DNA of 64,000 bases from Strigops habroptila. Its lineage: Eukaryota > Chordata > Aves > Psittaciformes > Psittacidae. Below the pieces are notes generated by a model, which was not told the origin of the DNA, did no database searches, and saw only the letters and a list, made by a program, of their open reading frames with translations. Both the position numbers and the translations under genes were made by a program. Numbering within the stretch: position 1 is the first letter of the stretch; every line of letters starts with the position of its first letter. The stretch covers positions 90,284,283-90,348,282 of the forward strand of contig NC_044277.2 in NCBI RefSeq assembly GCF_004027225.2. Reading direction: 5' to 3'. Positions 11,001 to 22,883 of the stretch are shown one piece after another.

Positions 11001-14000
11001 CGTTTTACTGCACTAACACAAAGTTAACATAATCATCTAAAGAACATTTCACATTACCCTCACTGCAAGAACATAATCAAGACCTTGATCTCAGCTCACA
11101 TCATCTTCGAGAAAACTTCTGAAGGTGCATGAACAACAAATGATCTGAATTGTTTATATCGAGTTATAAGAACCTTCTCAAACGAAACTCTTTCAGAATG
11201 CTGGCTCCTCTCATAATCAGGACTACAGGCAAAATCCTACCCCCTCTACAGAACCGGAGTACACTGAAGATGCATCAACTCTTGTGTTCTTTTGCTTAGC
11301 TCAGCCTCATAGAGAACAGATTTCAGTAAATATGAGAATTCAGATAAAAGAAAAATTAGGTCTTAGATGTACCACAAGTTTTCTATCGCTCAGCAGCAAG
11401 GCTTCCATATGTGCTGAGTATCAGCTCTCTGAAAGCATAACAGCCTAATCTGCCTCCAGTCAGATCCAGGAGCAGGTGAAAATATTAGTCATAGTTGCCA
11501 TAAACATACCTACACACTACTGATTCTAATAAAACACAACATGCTGCCCTACCCTGAGCCAGAAAATGGAACACACTTCTTCTATTTCATTGGCCAAGTG
11601 CAAATGGACTCAAACTCACAGTTATAAGCATTTGTTGCTAATGCTGTCTCCAGTGATTAAAATGAAGAAAACCTTAAAAAGGATCTTAGAAAGTTTCCAA
11701 GGAATAGCATTGCAAAATAACTTCACCTGGACCCATCTACCCATCTATTTCCCAAAGGACAAACATAACTCTTGCATGAAACCAGCAAGGACCCACATCA
11801 AAACTTCATTTAGAAATACTCAAATCCTACTAGAGGTAACCTGTGGAAAATAGTGGCTGGGTTTGTTAGTGTTTCTGAGAATGCCACCCACACACACAGG
11901 GACAGGAAAGAAGGAAACAAAATCGTTCCTTCCTTCAATCTCAAAAAGCATGATCAAATTTCACTTAGAACAAGCCTCCACAGTGCAACTGCTGAGAAGA
12001 ACAAGCCTCCACAGTGCAACTGCTGAGACTGATACTGCCAGTCGTGGCCTCACAAGCTATGCAAGCAAAGCTGAAAGTCCAGGGCACTTGGGCACTTTTG
12101 AACTGGAGTAAGTATAAGCAAGCAGTAATTAGGTAAGAGCGAGTTCTTATTTAACATACCTTGGTTGTTATATATCCAAATCAATAGATATTTCACATAT
12201 ATATTTGTTTCATACCTGTTTCACTTATAGCTCTGCATCAATACTATCAAGTAGCACGACTGTTACATATGTAATACCAAAACGGATTCAATTCACATTG
12301 TTGAAGTATGTCCAAGTTGTCAGTTAAATACTAATTAAGGACTCTTCAACTAAGGCAGAAGGGAGCACAGCCAGTCTTCCCATTCCAGCTTGAGCACACG
12401 GCACCACATAAAAGCATTCTTGTGCTCCGTTAAAAGCAGCAAGTTTGTTGAAGTTAGTGGCACAGTTTCATGTCAATATATTAGATTCAATGACTGAATA
12501 AGGAAGAAGTTCAGTGGGGATAAGAAAAAGAAGTATTCAAATTATGTTGGACTCCACTACAGTAAGAATCCTTGGCAATCCTTAAGACTCTGGCAGATTT
12601 CCACTGCAGTGATTTGAGATGTTCCTTGTATGAGAAACCCACTATTTTGCCAGGGGTTACTATTTGTACGGCAGGGACAGCCAAACGCTACGTGCTTCCA
12701 TCTCTGCTCAAAGTCTCAGTTATTACATTAAGCTACTAATAAAGTCAGGTTTGCACCAGTCAGCACAGGGCAGCTGAGGCTTGGACGCGCTTTTTGCCCT
12801 GCTGCTCCCAGCAGAAGAGCAATAATCTCCTGCAGTAAGCAGGGAAGGGCAAAGGGAGGCAGCGTCTTAAATCACAATCAACATCCACAAGAAGCCTGCT
12901 ACTGCCCAGAGTGCTGTTAATACTGGTGCTCTGACAGGCACCTGCTGGCAGATCAAACTGGAAGAGGCAGTTACCGATCCCACTTTCTGACATCCGAGTT
13001 TAAAACCTGCAACAGTAAAATAAGCTGTCGCTATTTCAGCTTACATAAGCACACGAGGCTGTGAACTGCAGTGGTGTTGGGTTGGGGCTGTGACCTGCCC
13101 TGCAGGGCCTGCTGCGCAGGCAATAATCTGCAGCAGAAGAGAAGGAGCTGTAATCGTTTTATCTGTTCCAGACACATCCATCTGCAATCCGGAGCCAAAG
13201 CACCAGCACAGCAATCTTTATTTATAATTGTATTGTATCACTTGTATATATACATTGTGTATAATTGTATTGTATTGTAGGTGATACCACCTACAGAGCT
13301 CCCTTAAGGTGTTGCAACAGTACGCAGCATCCAGAATAACCATGTTCAGCAGCATGCAATGCTACTCATCCCCGAAATTACCTCTAATATGTGGAATTGG
13401 TTCCTGAAGAACTAGGTAAAACCCCAAGAATCATTTCAGTCTAGCTGTTGTCTGTATCCTCTTTTTCAATGACTGGCAATATCTGTTTATAAGCAATCTG
13501 TAACTCAGAATCGGAGCACAATTAAAGAAAACACGTTGTGCTATAACCTTGTTTAAACAACATTTGCTCACAACCACATAAAAAAAAAGGCAAGTTTAGA
13601 AGCCAGATTCCCTTCAAAAGAAAGAAAAAGCAATAAAAAATAAAAAACACCCAGCCACTGTACTTACAAAAACGTTACAGATCAGCAATGCTGCACTTTG
13701 CCCTGCAGAAAGAAAGGAGACCTGGCTTTTCTCCAATGTCCTTCAGCAGTGCCCTGCTCTACCGTTTTCTACCACTCAAGGTGCTACCAAACGTTCAGGG
13801 AATGTCACCTAGGAGCTCCTTGAAGAAATGTTTGTGGTCCAGACTTTATCTGTGGTGCGATCAGAGCAGGTCCTGTCCTATCCTCGAAAAGCTATAAACA
13901 GAAGCACTGCTACGCGTTGTCTTCAGCATTTATAGCAGTAACAGACTTTTGTTTATCTCAGGTCCTGCCACTACCTTGTTCAGTATAAGCGTATTTATTT

Positions 14001-15136
14001 TTCTGCTTCAATTTTATTAAATGACTTTGAGTACCAAGAGCCCACTAAAACTGGAAACCTAGATTTCATCATCCAAACAGGCTACTTATAAAGCAAGATG
14101 CATTAAGTCTGTGACCACAAGAACAAGTTTCGCTGGAAAGAATAAACTTCCCATCCATAGAAACACCTTACAAGCACTAAAGTTACAGGCTGTACACTCA
14201 AGCCAACCCTCCCAAACCCGTTTATGGATTAAGTTCACGAACTCGGTGTTGGGGCTGCCACCTTTCACCAGGCACAGCGACATTCTCAGCTCCGCAGCCC
14301 ACAGAAGCGCAGCGACCCCCAACGCTGCCACCTCTCCCCCCCCGCCCCCTTCTCCCCTGGAGCTGCAGCGAAGGGGCCGCGGGCGGCGCAAGACGGCAGC
14401 ACAGGAGGGGAGGAAAGGAAGGGGACGGGCGCCTCCGCTCCCAGCCCCGGGCCTACCGTGCCAGGCGGGCGGTGGACAACCGGGGGCCGGGGCCGCCTCC
14501 CCACGGGTGTCGAGGACCAGGCCGGCCGTTCCCTTTCTCCCCACGCGAAGCGACCCAGACAGGCCCCGGCCCGCACTCACCTGCCGGCCGCGCCGTCTCC
14601 CCGGCGGCGCTGCTGCCGCTGGCGCTGGCGGCGCTGCTGGAGGCCGCCCTGGGCACGGGGGGCAACCTGCCCGCCGCTCCCGGCCAAGCAGGGGCGGCGG
14701 CGGCAGCGGCGGTGCGGGGCCCCGGCGCGGCGGTGGCCGTGTGGGCAGGCACAGGGGCGAAGAAGTAGAAGGGGCTGTAGTAGGCGGCGGCCCCCGGCAG
14801 CGGGGAGGCGGGGGGCGGCGGCGCGGCGACACGAGCGGGGCCAGCGGCGGGCGCGGCGGCGGCGAGGAGCGCGGGCAGGCAGCTCTGCCAGCTGAGGTAC
14901 CCGCAGTACGAGTCCCACAGCCACTGGTGCACCCGCCGCGCGTACTCCGCCGCGCTCAGCGGCTTCGCCGCGCCGCCCTCGCCCCCAACGGCCGCCGAAG
15001 GGGAGCACGGCAGTGACGACGCGGCGGCGGCGGTCTCCCCTGCGGCGGCGCCGCCGCTCCTCTCGCTGTCGCCCGCCGCCATCGCCGCCGCCCCAACGCC
15101 GGTGCGGGCGGCCCCGGGCTCCGCCATCTCCTCCAT
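7878..15136 (-). CDS. FAM8A1: FAM8A1, ER membrane RDD-domain protein (complete, five coding exons)
   Basis: Gene-level entry: join of complement 14581-15136, 10852-10972, 8667-8790, 8335-8474 and 7878-8022 (1,086 bp, 361 residues plus stop). FAM8A1 is a multi-spanning ER protein that joins the HRD1/HERP ubiquitin-ligase complex of ER-associated degradation. Residues 1-185 are a low-complexity Ala/Gly/Pro-rich N-terminus containing the conserved block AAEYARRVHQWLWDSYCGYL. From about 187 comes the RDD domain: Arg197 and Asp204 flank membrane segment 1 (about 205-225), segment 2 is at about 252-272, segment 3 at about 324-339, and a final Asp347 lies in RTAYDIVAGTIVV. It ends RRNGVR. All phases agree and all introns are GT-AG. 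The human protein is longer (413 residues by memory), the difference being in the disordered N-terminus. The start at 15136 or 15127 cannot be settled from sequence alone. Confidence 0.95.
8023..8334. other. FAM8A1 intron 4
   Basis: 312-bp GT-AG intron with no further content seen. Confidence 0.9.
8335..8474 (-). CDS. FAM8A1: FAM8A1 coding exon 4
   Basis: Follows TCTTTTCCAG and ends before GTAAGT. It reads IICIWGAGGATPGKFLLGLR, the Gly-rich GATPGKxLLGLR turn typical of RDD proteins, and then a conserved stretch ending PSSNVSMT. Confidence 0.96.
8667..8790 (-). CDS. FAM8A1: FAM8A1 coding exon 3
   Basis: Follows a TTGTACAG acceptor and ends before GTAACT, a slightly weak donor. It encodes an acidic lumenal or cytosolic loop (IIEEIDEDTSMEDLQ) and then the second hydrophobic span beginning MMVVALIYRLLVCFYE. 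Confidence 0.95.
8791..10851. other. FAM8A1 intron 2
   Basis: 2.06-kb GT-AG intron. No CR1. On the plus strand it carries an unusually long stop-free frame (8980-9636), described among the findings. Confidence 0.85.
10852..10972 (-). CDS. FAM8A1: FAM8A1 coding exon 2 (RDD start, membrane segment 1)
   Basis: On the minus strand the exon follows CTGTTACAG and ends before GTAAGT. It reads REFIIPSLAHRFIAEMVDFF and then ILFFIKATIVLSIMHLSGI. This includes the Arg and first Asp of the RDD signature and the first hydrophobic span. Confidence 0.95.
10973..14580. other. FAM8A1 intron 1
   Basis: 3.6-kb GT-AG intron. AT-rich except for the CpG-rich end near exon 1. It contains a 31-bp tandem duplication (11968-12028) and an AT-rich stretch at 13215-13280 with repeated TTGTATTGTA. 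No other gene was seen. Confidence 0.85.
11968..12028. repeat. 31-bp tandem duplication
   Basis: The unit begins GAACAAGCCTCCACAGTGCA and occurs at 11968-11998 and again from 11999. The two copies are identical over about 30 bases, which points to a recent duplication in the intron. Confidence 0.9.
14581..15136 (-). CDS. FAM8A1: FAM8A1 coding exon 1
   Basis: Begins ATG GAG GAG ATG GCG (15136-15122). Both ATGs have G at -3 and G at +4, so both are strong. The second, at 15127, gives MAEPG, which looks more like the mammalian start. Codon use is extremely GC-rich because the exon lies in the CpG island. It ends before a GTGAGT donor at 14580-14575, leaving one base of a split Gly codon. The only highly conserved part is the tryptophan- and tyrosine-rich helix around residues 65-90. 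Confidence 0.92.
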
Positions 15137-15208
15137 CCCGTCTGACACTGAGCGCCCGCGCCCACTGCGCATGCACCAGGGAGACGCCTCGTCTGTCCCA
15201 CTTAGCGC

Positions 15209-15219
15209 GGGGGGCGGGG
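15209..15219 (+). promoter_or_regulatory. GC box (Sp1/KLF type)
   Basis: GGGGCGGGG core about 75 bases upstream of the FAM8A1 start codon, a usual place for a CpG-island core promoter. Confidence 0.5.
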
Positions 15220-15234
15220 AAGCGGGCAGAGAAA

Positions 15235-15244
15235 GCGCACGCGC
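15235..15244. promoter_or_regulatory. NRF1-type site
   Basis: GCGCACGCGC fits the NRF1 core GCGCAYGCGC about 100 bases upstream of the start codon. A weaker half match, TGCGCATGCA, lies at about 15166-15175. NRF1 sites are common in TATA-less CpG-island promoters. Confidence 0.5.
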
Positions 15245-15808
15245 AGGAGGCGGATTCCTTTGGGAGCGCAGCCTGGGGAGGAGCGTACCACTCCTCAGCA
15301 ACCCCCCTCCGCCGCTGCCCCACCACATGAGGTGGTATCGCCTAGCGCTGAGGCAGTGTCGCGGTCCGCCAGGGGCGGCTCCGGGCGCAGGTGGGGTGAA
15401 AAGCAGCCCCCGAGGGGGAGGGGCTCTTCTGCCCCGAGCGGGGTCTGCTGTCGGAGCTGTGCGTACCCAAGGCACGTAGTGTTTCCTTAGCAGAAGCAGC
15501 GGGACCCCCCGCACCCGGTTCTCCCCGCAGCCGCCGCGGTCCTTCTCTGCCCGAGCCCCAGCCCTGGTTCCGTGACCGGACAGCCGCTGTAAAAGCTGGC
15601 CTGGGGCGGTGGGTGACTTGCTCCAGCGCGCTAACCGCTACAGTGGGGAAGGGGGACCTCCACCCTCCAAACGCCCTTAGCAAGGCACTTCTTCCCAGGG
15701 TCTGTCCCTCCAGCCGCCTGCTGCATTTGGCCCATATTACGGATAGCTTACTCTTAACGGGCTGTGGTAGGCGAGTTCATAAACCCAAGTGAGAAATGAG
15801 GCATTGCC

Positions 15809-16017
15809 TGAATTCTTCCCTGTGAGGGTGGTGAGGCGTTGGCACAGGTTGCCAGAGCAGCTGTGGCTGCCCCGTGTCTGGCAGTGTTCAAGGCCGGGTT
15901 GGACGGGGCTTGGAGCAACCTGGTCTAGTGGAACGTGTCCCTGCCCATGGCAGGGGGGTTGGAACTGGATGAGCTTTAAGGTCCCTTCCAACCCAAACCA
16001 GTCTAGGATTCTATTAT
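15809..16017 (+). mobile_element. CR1 LINE, truncated 3' end
   Basis: Sense CR1 3' region: AATTCTTCCCTGTGAGGGTG, GTGAGGCGTTGGCACAGG, GGTCCCTTCCAACCCAAACC, then a degraded octamer tail ending ATTCTATTATTTT. Heavily 5'-truncated, about 200 bp. Confidence 0.92.
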
Positions 16018-19000
16018 TTTGAGCAGGTGCAGCTGGACAAAAGTATTCATCCTTCCACTTAACCACCACCTGCGATTGTAGATGTGGTTTCTGACCTCTG
16101 GCAACTCTCCAAACACTTTCTTTTTGCTAATAGGAAGTGGGTTGAAATTGCTCGGAGAGAGAAAAGGTGTTAAACTGCTCTTTCTCTTGTGTACTTTTAC
16201 CATTTGATTTTGTTGTCTAAGTGTTGCTTTCTTTTCCGTCTCCCTTTTTTCATCTTTCCCTCTACCACATTCATGTTCTTCCTGTGCAAAAATGCTGAAG
16301 AAAGAGCCAGGAACCCTACAGCAAGTTTAAACACAGTTCTTTAAATTAATTTTTAATATTTAAAGTTCCCAGTGTACTATTAAGCACCTCAACCTGACCA
16401 CAAGTTCCATATAGCACAGATGTTAACATAGCTTCATTCTGAACAAACTAGTAATATATACTGTAAACATGGAGTGTTTCCCATTTTTGACACAGCAAAG
16501 CTGAAAAAACTCAGTTGTTTTTCCCGCTTCCTGTTAGACTAAAATAAAAGACATTATTTTCCTATGTAACCCTACCTCACTTGAAAACCCAAGTAGTTTC
16601 TGCAGCATGAGTCTCCCATGGAGACAAGGTAAGGTGAACTGACAAAGGCTTGGCAAATAACCCATGCCATCTTAATTAAATGCAGTTGCATTAGGTACTG
16701 GCGTACATTGTGTAGAAACGGTTCTAATTACACTGGCATGTGTTTCGTAACAGACCTGGGTGAAATCAAAATGGGTAAATTCTTTGGGAAGCCTAGGAAG
16801 TTTTAGCATGGTTAGGAAGTACAATGAAGAATCAAAGAATGGAAGGTAGACAAATGTGTAGAAGAAAACATGGCCTTAAACCAGCTATTAACTCCTAGTA
16901 GAAAAACTAGCTTGGAAAACTGACAGTAAAAGTAATGTAACAGAGCTTCTTCCTTTATAATTTTTCACTTCCTCATCAGCTACAGTCTATTTATTTTTTT
17001 TAATTTTTTTTATTTTTAATTGGATTTTCACAACAAACCCTTCAGGACCAAACAGTGTCAGGCATTTCTTTTGTTCTTCAGGTACAACTGCAAGAGCTCA
17101 CAGGCTTCATATAATGCTGCCAGTCACAGGTAAATTTTGGGGTCAGCAGCAGCATTACACAGGCATAACCTGTTAGAACTCACTGTGCGCTTATGCTGGG
17201 TACTCAAGGTGAAACATAGTCACTGACAACAAAGAGCAAGGCAGTAAGAAGTAGCAGAGACAATGTAATATTTCCTCACTCCCTTTTTCAGTTCATTAGG
17301 TTTTCGTTCTTCTGCCTTAAAAAAATAACCCACGAAACACCCACAAATTCTGCAAGCTTTCAGATTATCCTATTCTGGGATGCGTATGATAATATGAGAT
17401 GCTGTAACCACAGGGCTTGCCAGAGGTGGGGAACTCACTTTGGCTTTTCAGAGGTCTTATTTCATTGCTGTGTCAGGTTGCCACACATGTTGTGGGAATA
17501 CTTAAGTGTTCTGTAGCATCGATTTCTCCCTTCTTCAGTTTGCTTTCTCTTGCGAGCAAAGCCAGAAAGGGAAATAATCTTGGGTAGTTCATTGTACCAG
17601 TTGATGAAAATAAGTGGTTGAATGCCTTGGCAGTTAAATATCCTCTCCTCTGGAAATGAGATTTAGGCAAGAGGAAATGTTTTGAACTAGATCAAAAGAG
17701 GGAGGTAAGCACCTAAAAGCTGATATTGCAATAGTTACGGTTTAAGCGGAATCTGGAATCCCATCTTAAGCTCTTATAAACACAGATAATGCTGAAAATC
17801 TGTCACTCCTGAGCAGGGAATCTTTGATTGTCACTAGAAAGTCGTAGAGTATGGGTTTGCTGTAAACCTAGGTGGTGGTTAGAGCTACAGAGATGTATCT
17901 TGGCTCATTTTTATACGCGTTCTAGCTTCTTGTTTTTGTGGCAGGGTTTTAAACAATAAAATATTAACACCAAGAAATTGGTGAAACATTCATCTGGATG
18001 AAACTGAAATTCAATTCCTTCCTTTGCTTGGGGGATGTAGATCACATCTCCTACATCATGCTGAAGTGTTCTAATAATAGTGCTTTTAAAGAGACCTTGG
18101 ATGAGAGTTGTTGGACATTCATCAGCAGCTGCCTCTTATCATTCCAAAGTGGTTAATCATTGTTGTGCTCAGCAGCCTACATATATTCATGCTATTTAGA
18201 CATTTGTATCAATATAAGTATGTAAAATAAGTATGTTCATGTACAGAGGGAAACTAAATGCAAATGTTGGTTAAAGAGATTCCTCATTAATGAAACATAC
18301 AGACTGGGTCACCAAAGAGTGAGAACTTTACCCCTTGTTGGGGCAAGCAGCCAGGTACAGAACATGAAACTTGAGCCAAAACCTCCAAATGTATGCATTT
18401 ACATAAGTACAAAGTAAAAAATGATGTAGAAAAATGGCACATCTCTCTCCCAAATTAAAAAATTTAGCCTTTCACTCTGAAACTCATCTGTCTCATCCAT
18501 CCGAGGATTTTGAGAGAGAGATTGTCTCTAAAAGGTCCACCGAGAGGCATTTTCTTTCTAATAGAGTCAACTTGAAGTGTAATACAGACAGAAAACAGAA
18601 TCCTAGTGGTCACAGTTGATCAAAAGACCATAGCAAATCAGCTGGAGAAAAAAAAGGAACGATTCCACTTTAAGATAAAAGCAGAGTACATAGATTTTCA
18701 GTGTGGTTGCCTGTTTACTAGTACTGTCTGTTTTGGGAGTTGTGTGTAAATACCTTTATCTGCCTTTGACCTTGACCTGGTTTGAATGAAGAGTAACCAG
18801 AAAACAGCTTTCCTCAGGAGTGTGGCACTCAGAAGCCTTGCCAGTTACTGGATTCCCCATCACATTCTTCAGTATTCCCCAAGAGAAAATATGAGTGTGC
18901 CTCTGTGGAAGCAGCACTGGGACAAGGGGTTTTGAGAAGTCTTTGGTGGTCAGCGGTGATCAGGTAGGGTCCTTGGCATGCAGCAAGACTTAGGGAAGCA

Positions 19001-19049
19001 GGGTTAGGTCTAGAAGATCACTCCTGAGTTTTGGCTGGTGGAGTAGGGA

Positions 19050-19267
19050 GCATTTACTGTGAGAGTGCTGAGGCACTGGAACAGGTTGGCCAAGGAAGTG
19101 GTAAATGCTCCGTCCTTGGCAGTGTTCAGGGTCAGTTTGGAGAGAGCCTTGGGTGATATGGTCTAGTGTGAGGCAATCCTGCCCATGGCAGGGGGTTGGA
19201 ACTTGATGATCTTAAGGTCCTTTCCAGTCCAAACCATTCTGTTATTCTATGATTCTATGATTCTCTG
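19050..19267 (+). mobile_element. CR1 LINE, truncated 3' end with intact terminal octamers
   Basis: Sense CR1 tail with GGTTGGAACTTGATGATCTT. It ends in ATTCTATG, ATTCTATG and ATTCTCTG octamers (19244-19267), the hallmark of CR1 3' ends. Confidence 0.92.
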
Positions 19268-20378
19268 TTCTTCTACAAAAAATTGGTGCCCAAAAAGATT
19301 TTTCAGGATTGTTTCAACCGTAAAGAGGCAGCAGGTTCTTGTTTTCTGGTAGTCAGTACGTTCCTTGGGGAGTGTTAGTTACCATTTTTATCTGATGACT
19401 GCTTTGTATGTCAGGAGCCTGTTTATAGGCACCTTCTGAGGACAGTAGCTACTTCTGGGCAATATTTTCATGGCAGTGGGCTCATATCACCTTCAGCAGG
19501 GGAACAGAATCTGTCTTGTATACTCTTGATAACTACTCTGCTTCTTGGCATATCATGTAATTGAGTGAACATTGCCTCCATTTGTCCAGGGGCAGCTGCT
19601 ACCACATTTTAGAAGGAGCCCAGCTGAACAGCACATCAGGAGAGTGCGCTCAGGGTGCATACTGAATAGCGCTCCTGGAGGATTTTAAGTGGACTAATGC
19701 TTGATCTCTGGGAAAGAAACGTGATGCACAGGCTTATGAATGTGCATATAATACAGTAACACTGAAGGAACTCATGCAGATACACTGAGGACTCAGAAGA
19801 GAGTAAGAACAAGAATGGCTTGTCTGGGTAATAACTATGGCACTGGGAAGCCTTAGCAAGTGTCTGATGCTCTAGGACATTGAAAAGATTTCTGATTTTC
19901 AACTGCACACTTGAAATTACTTACTCCTTTTTCTTCAATAGCTCTGTTAAATATTACTTTTAAATTCAGTCACGTATTTTTTTTTAAACGTGCTTTTAAT
20001 GGACATATGTTTAGCAGTGTTCAAAAAAACCAAAAGAATGAATCATGAATGAATTCAAATGAACCATTGGTGACAAGTAATTGTTTTTCTTCTTCCTTGT
20101 TCATCGCAATCAAACCTGTTCCTTTACCAAGATGATATTTTCAAAATCAAAGTAATTTTAAATGTTTTATAGTGACTTTTAGAGAGTAGAATTCACAGTT
20201 TGACAAACAGTATACACGTCTTTTGTAAATACCGTAGTCCAGCATTTGTTTTTCAAAAACTTGCGAGGGCCTGGGCCTCAGCTGGTTTCTGCCATCTCGT
20301 GGCTACATGGAGTCACTACCTCAATGCTTCTAATTCCCACTAATTCTTAGTAACCAATATTCTGAATAACTAAGCAAG

Positions 20379-21136
20379 AATCAGAGAATCACAGAGAGGG
20401 TTGGCAGGGACCTCTGGATGTCATCTGGTCCATCCAGCCTCTCTGCTAAAGCAGCAAGTTGCCCTGGACCATGTCCAGACGGCTTCTGAATATCTCCAAG
20501 GAGGGAGACTCCACCACCTCTCTGGGCAGCCTGTGCCAGTGCTCGGTCACGCTCACAGTGAAAAAGTGTTTCCTGATGTTCAGAGAGAACTTCCTGTGTT
20601 TCAGTTTGTGCATCTGGTCCTGTCACTGGGCACCACTGAGGAGAGCCTGCCTCTGTCCTCTTTGCACTCTCCATTCAGGTATTTATACACATTAACAGAT
20701 CTCCCCTGAGCCTTCTCCAGGCTGAGCAGCCCCAGCTCTTTCAGCCTTTCCTCATAGGAGAGATGTTCCAGTCCCTTGATCATCGTGGCCCTTCACTGGA
20801 CTCTCTTCAGTATGTCCATGTCTCTCTTGTACTGCTGAGCCCAGAACTGAACACAGCACTCCAGGTGTGGCCTCAGCAATGCTGAGCAGAAGGAAAGGAT
20901 CACTTCCCTTGACCTGCTGGCAGTGCTTCTCCTTATGCAGTCCAGGATACAATCAGCCTTCCTTGCCACAGATGCACATCACTGGTTCATGTTCAATTTG
21001 CTGCCCACCACGACTCCCAGGTCTTTTTCTGCCAAGCTGCTCTCCATTTGGACAGCCTTCAGTATGCACTGGTGCATGGGGCTGTTGTCACCCAGGTGCA
21101 GGACTTTGCAGTTCCCGTTGTTGAAGTTCCTGAGGT
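20379..21136 (-). mobile_element. CR1 LINE, 3' end including part of the degenerate ORF2
   Basis: The longest CR1 copy here (about 760 bp), pointing left. It starts with octamer remnants (AATCAGAGAATCACAG) and runs through typical CR1 3'UTR and reverse-transcriptase end sequence (CTCTGGGCAGCCTGTGCCAG, CCTTCTCCAGGCTGAGCAGC, CTCCAGGTGTGGCCTCAGCA). Open frames in it are broken relics, not genes. The right edge is approximate. Confidence 0.93.
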
Positions 21137-22766
21137 ACTTGTAGACAGTACCTCATGAGTACTTTGACAGAGGTTCTATTTAAGAAAGTAGGAGATCCAT
21201 TGAAGCTTTTCATAGGAAAAACAAAAAAAGCTTTTCACATTCAGACACTTGGTAAATAATCTTATTCTCTTTTACATATGTTTTACTGGGTGATTGATAG
21301 CTAGTTACAGATTTGTTGTCATGTGGCTGACTAAAAATACTGGATAAAAGCTATTTGTATATTTTAAAAGTCTCTTTCCTATTTTTCTGGTGACCAATAA
21401 TGCATGGACTTGTTAGCCTTAGCCTTTTCTCCTTGAAAAGCAATTGAAGCAATTAGGTCTGTCCCTGCGAGGCCTTCTTCCTTATCTTTTAAACCTCTGC
21501 CCTCTGACAAAGCTCCCAGGTGCGTTCAGACTGTCAGGTACACACAGTTACTGTTCTTTACTTCCTGTAAAGAAACCAGTCAAAAATTGCATGTGGGTCT
21601 TGCATGTTGCAGGAACATGAGTGTTAGGGAGAAGGTCTAGCCACAAGGGAGTTTGTTTTCAAACATCTGAAAGAAGAGTCAGAGTGGCCTTCACACTGTT
21701 TTTGAGGGAGGAGTTAAATCCCTATGAGGAACTAAAATCACTTGCTCATGTAGTGATTCAGAACTGTCTTGCTGCTTTCTGTTTATCATCAAGCATTTGA
21801 TACTTGTTTTGCATCACACCTCCAAAGCATTAAGTGGCTTCCTGTTGCTGCATGACTTGATCTCTGTTTGATGCTGGATCAAAACAAGAGTCAGTATTTC
21901 AGGTCAGAATGTTCCAGAATGAGATTATTTTATGGAACAGATGATGAGTTAAGAATGAAACAATCCTTCAACAATCCTTCTATGATGACAAGTATCCGAT
22001 GCCCATTTTTCAGGTATGAAGCACATCCAAGTGAAATAAGGAGTTGATCACTTGTGGTTTGTTAACACAGGAGGGACACATCCAAAGCCATATAAGGAAA
22101 CAATGGGAAAAGCTAAAAATAGAAGGCTAACTTTATAAATTTTCACCTTAAAGATCATGTCGCTAGATATAATCTGGAAGATAGAGGTGTACCTAAAAGT
22201 GAGAATCATGAAAAGCTCAATTCTCTGGCTATCACCAAAGTTATATGCACAAAACTTCAAGTTTATCTGCTAGCGTGCAGAATACCCACTGTTCACCATC
22301 ATCTGGCTTATGGCAGCAAGAGTGATAAATGTTTAATGAAATGGGAGGAGGAGCTACTTTTTCCTCAGTCAAGCTTTTGAAACAGCATTTAAGGAGAAAG
22401 CAGATAGGACAAACATTGCAATGAAGCAAGCTCTGAACAACTTTGTATTTAAACAAGTACATTTTCCTTTTTATTTTATAAGAAGTTTACTGTTGAAAAA
22501 ATGGTATGTATTAAAGCAAACACATTATACACATAGATTAAACATCAGATAGCAAAACCTTACGGAATGAGCACTACTGGTTGCATTGTATAGGGTTTAC
22601 AATCAAAGATATACTTAAAACCCTTCAAGAATTAATGTACTTTCAAGGTAAATTAGGCACAAAATTTAGCTTGTAACTAGCTCTGCAAGCATCTCACTGT
22701 GATTTCACTGGTACAAAGTATTACAAGTGATCAAAAACATAAGCTGACTTTTAAAATTGTTAAAAT

Positions 22767-22772
22767 TTTATT
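22767..22772 (-). terminator. CAP2 polyadenylation signal (preferred candidate)
   Basis: Minus-strand AATAAA followed by T/G-rich minus-strand sequence (TATGTTTTTGATCACTTG). It gives a 3'UTR of about 1.2 kb. Confidence 0.45.
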
Positions 22773-22883
22773 GGTACTATGAGCTGAAATAGTACAAATG
22801 TATACAACACTCACCTTTGTTAAAAAAGCATGTACAATAGGGACTATAAAGTAGCATCAAAGGGCTAACCAGGAAATCACCCC

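Larger units (their letters stand above)
14290..15650. promoter_or_regulatory. CpG island with FAM8A1 promoter and first exon
   Basis: The only strongly GC- and CpG-rich block in the window, standing out sharply from AT-rich flanks and centred on FAM8A1 exon 1. Transcription should start on the minus strand a little above 15136. No TATA box is evident; GC-box and NRF1-like motifs lie at 15207-15244. Its boundaries are judged by eye. Confidence 0.85.
15651..22749. other. Intergenic spacer between the FAM8A1 promoter and the CAP2 3' end
   Basis: About 7 kb without recognisable exons. It holds three CR1 copies (15809, 19050 and 20379). The remainder is AT-rich, with small open frames that match nothing I know. 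Confidence 0.7.

Noticed and set aside
11566-12111. Two consecutive plus-strand frames of 95 and 82 codons
   Set aside because: They are antisense in FAM8A1 intron 1, have no family match, and the second spans a recent 31-bp tandem duplication.
15137-15514. In-frame upstream extension of FAM8A1 exon 1
   Set aside because: No stop interrupts it, but it crosses the GC-box/NRF1 promoter motifs, has no family similarity, and the ATGs at 15136 and 15127 have strong context.
14086-15683. Many long open frames on both strands (up to 350 codons) around the CpG island
   Set aside because: GC-rich sequence has few stop codons, so overlapping frames stay open by composition. Only the frame that splices into FAM8A1 exon 2 and carries the conserved YARRVHQWLWDSYCGYL block is supported.
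20379-21136. Several 60-100-codon frames on both strands
   Set aside because: They lie inside a CR1 copy and are relics of its 3' end, not host genes.
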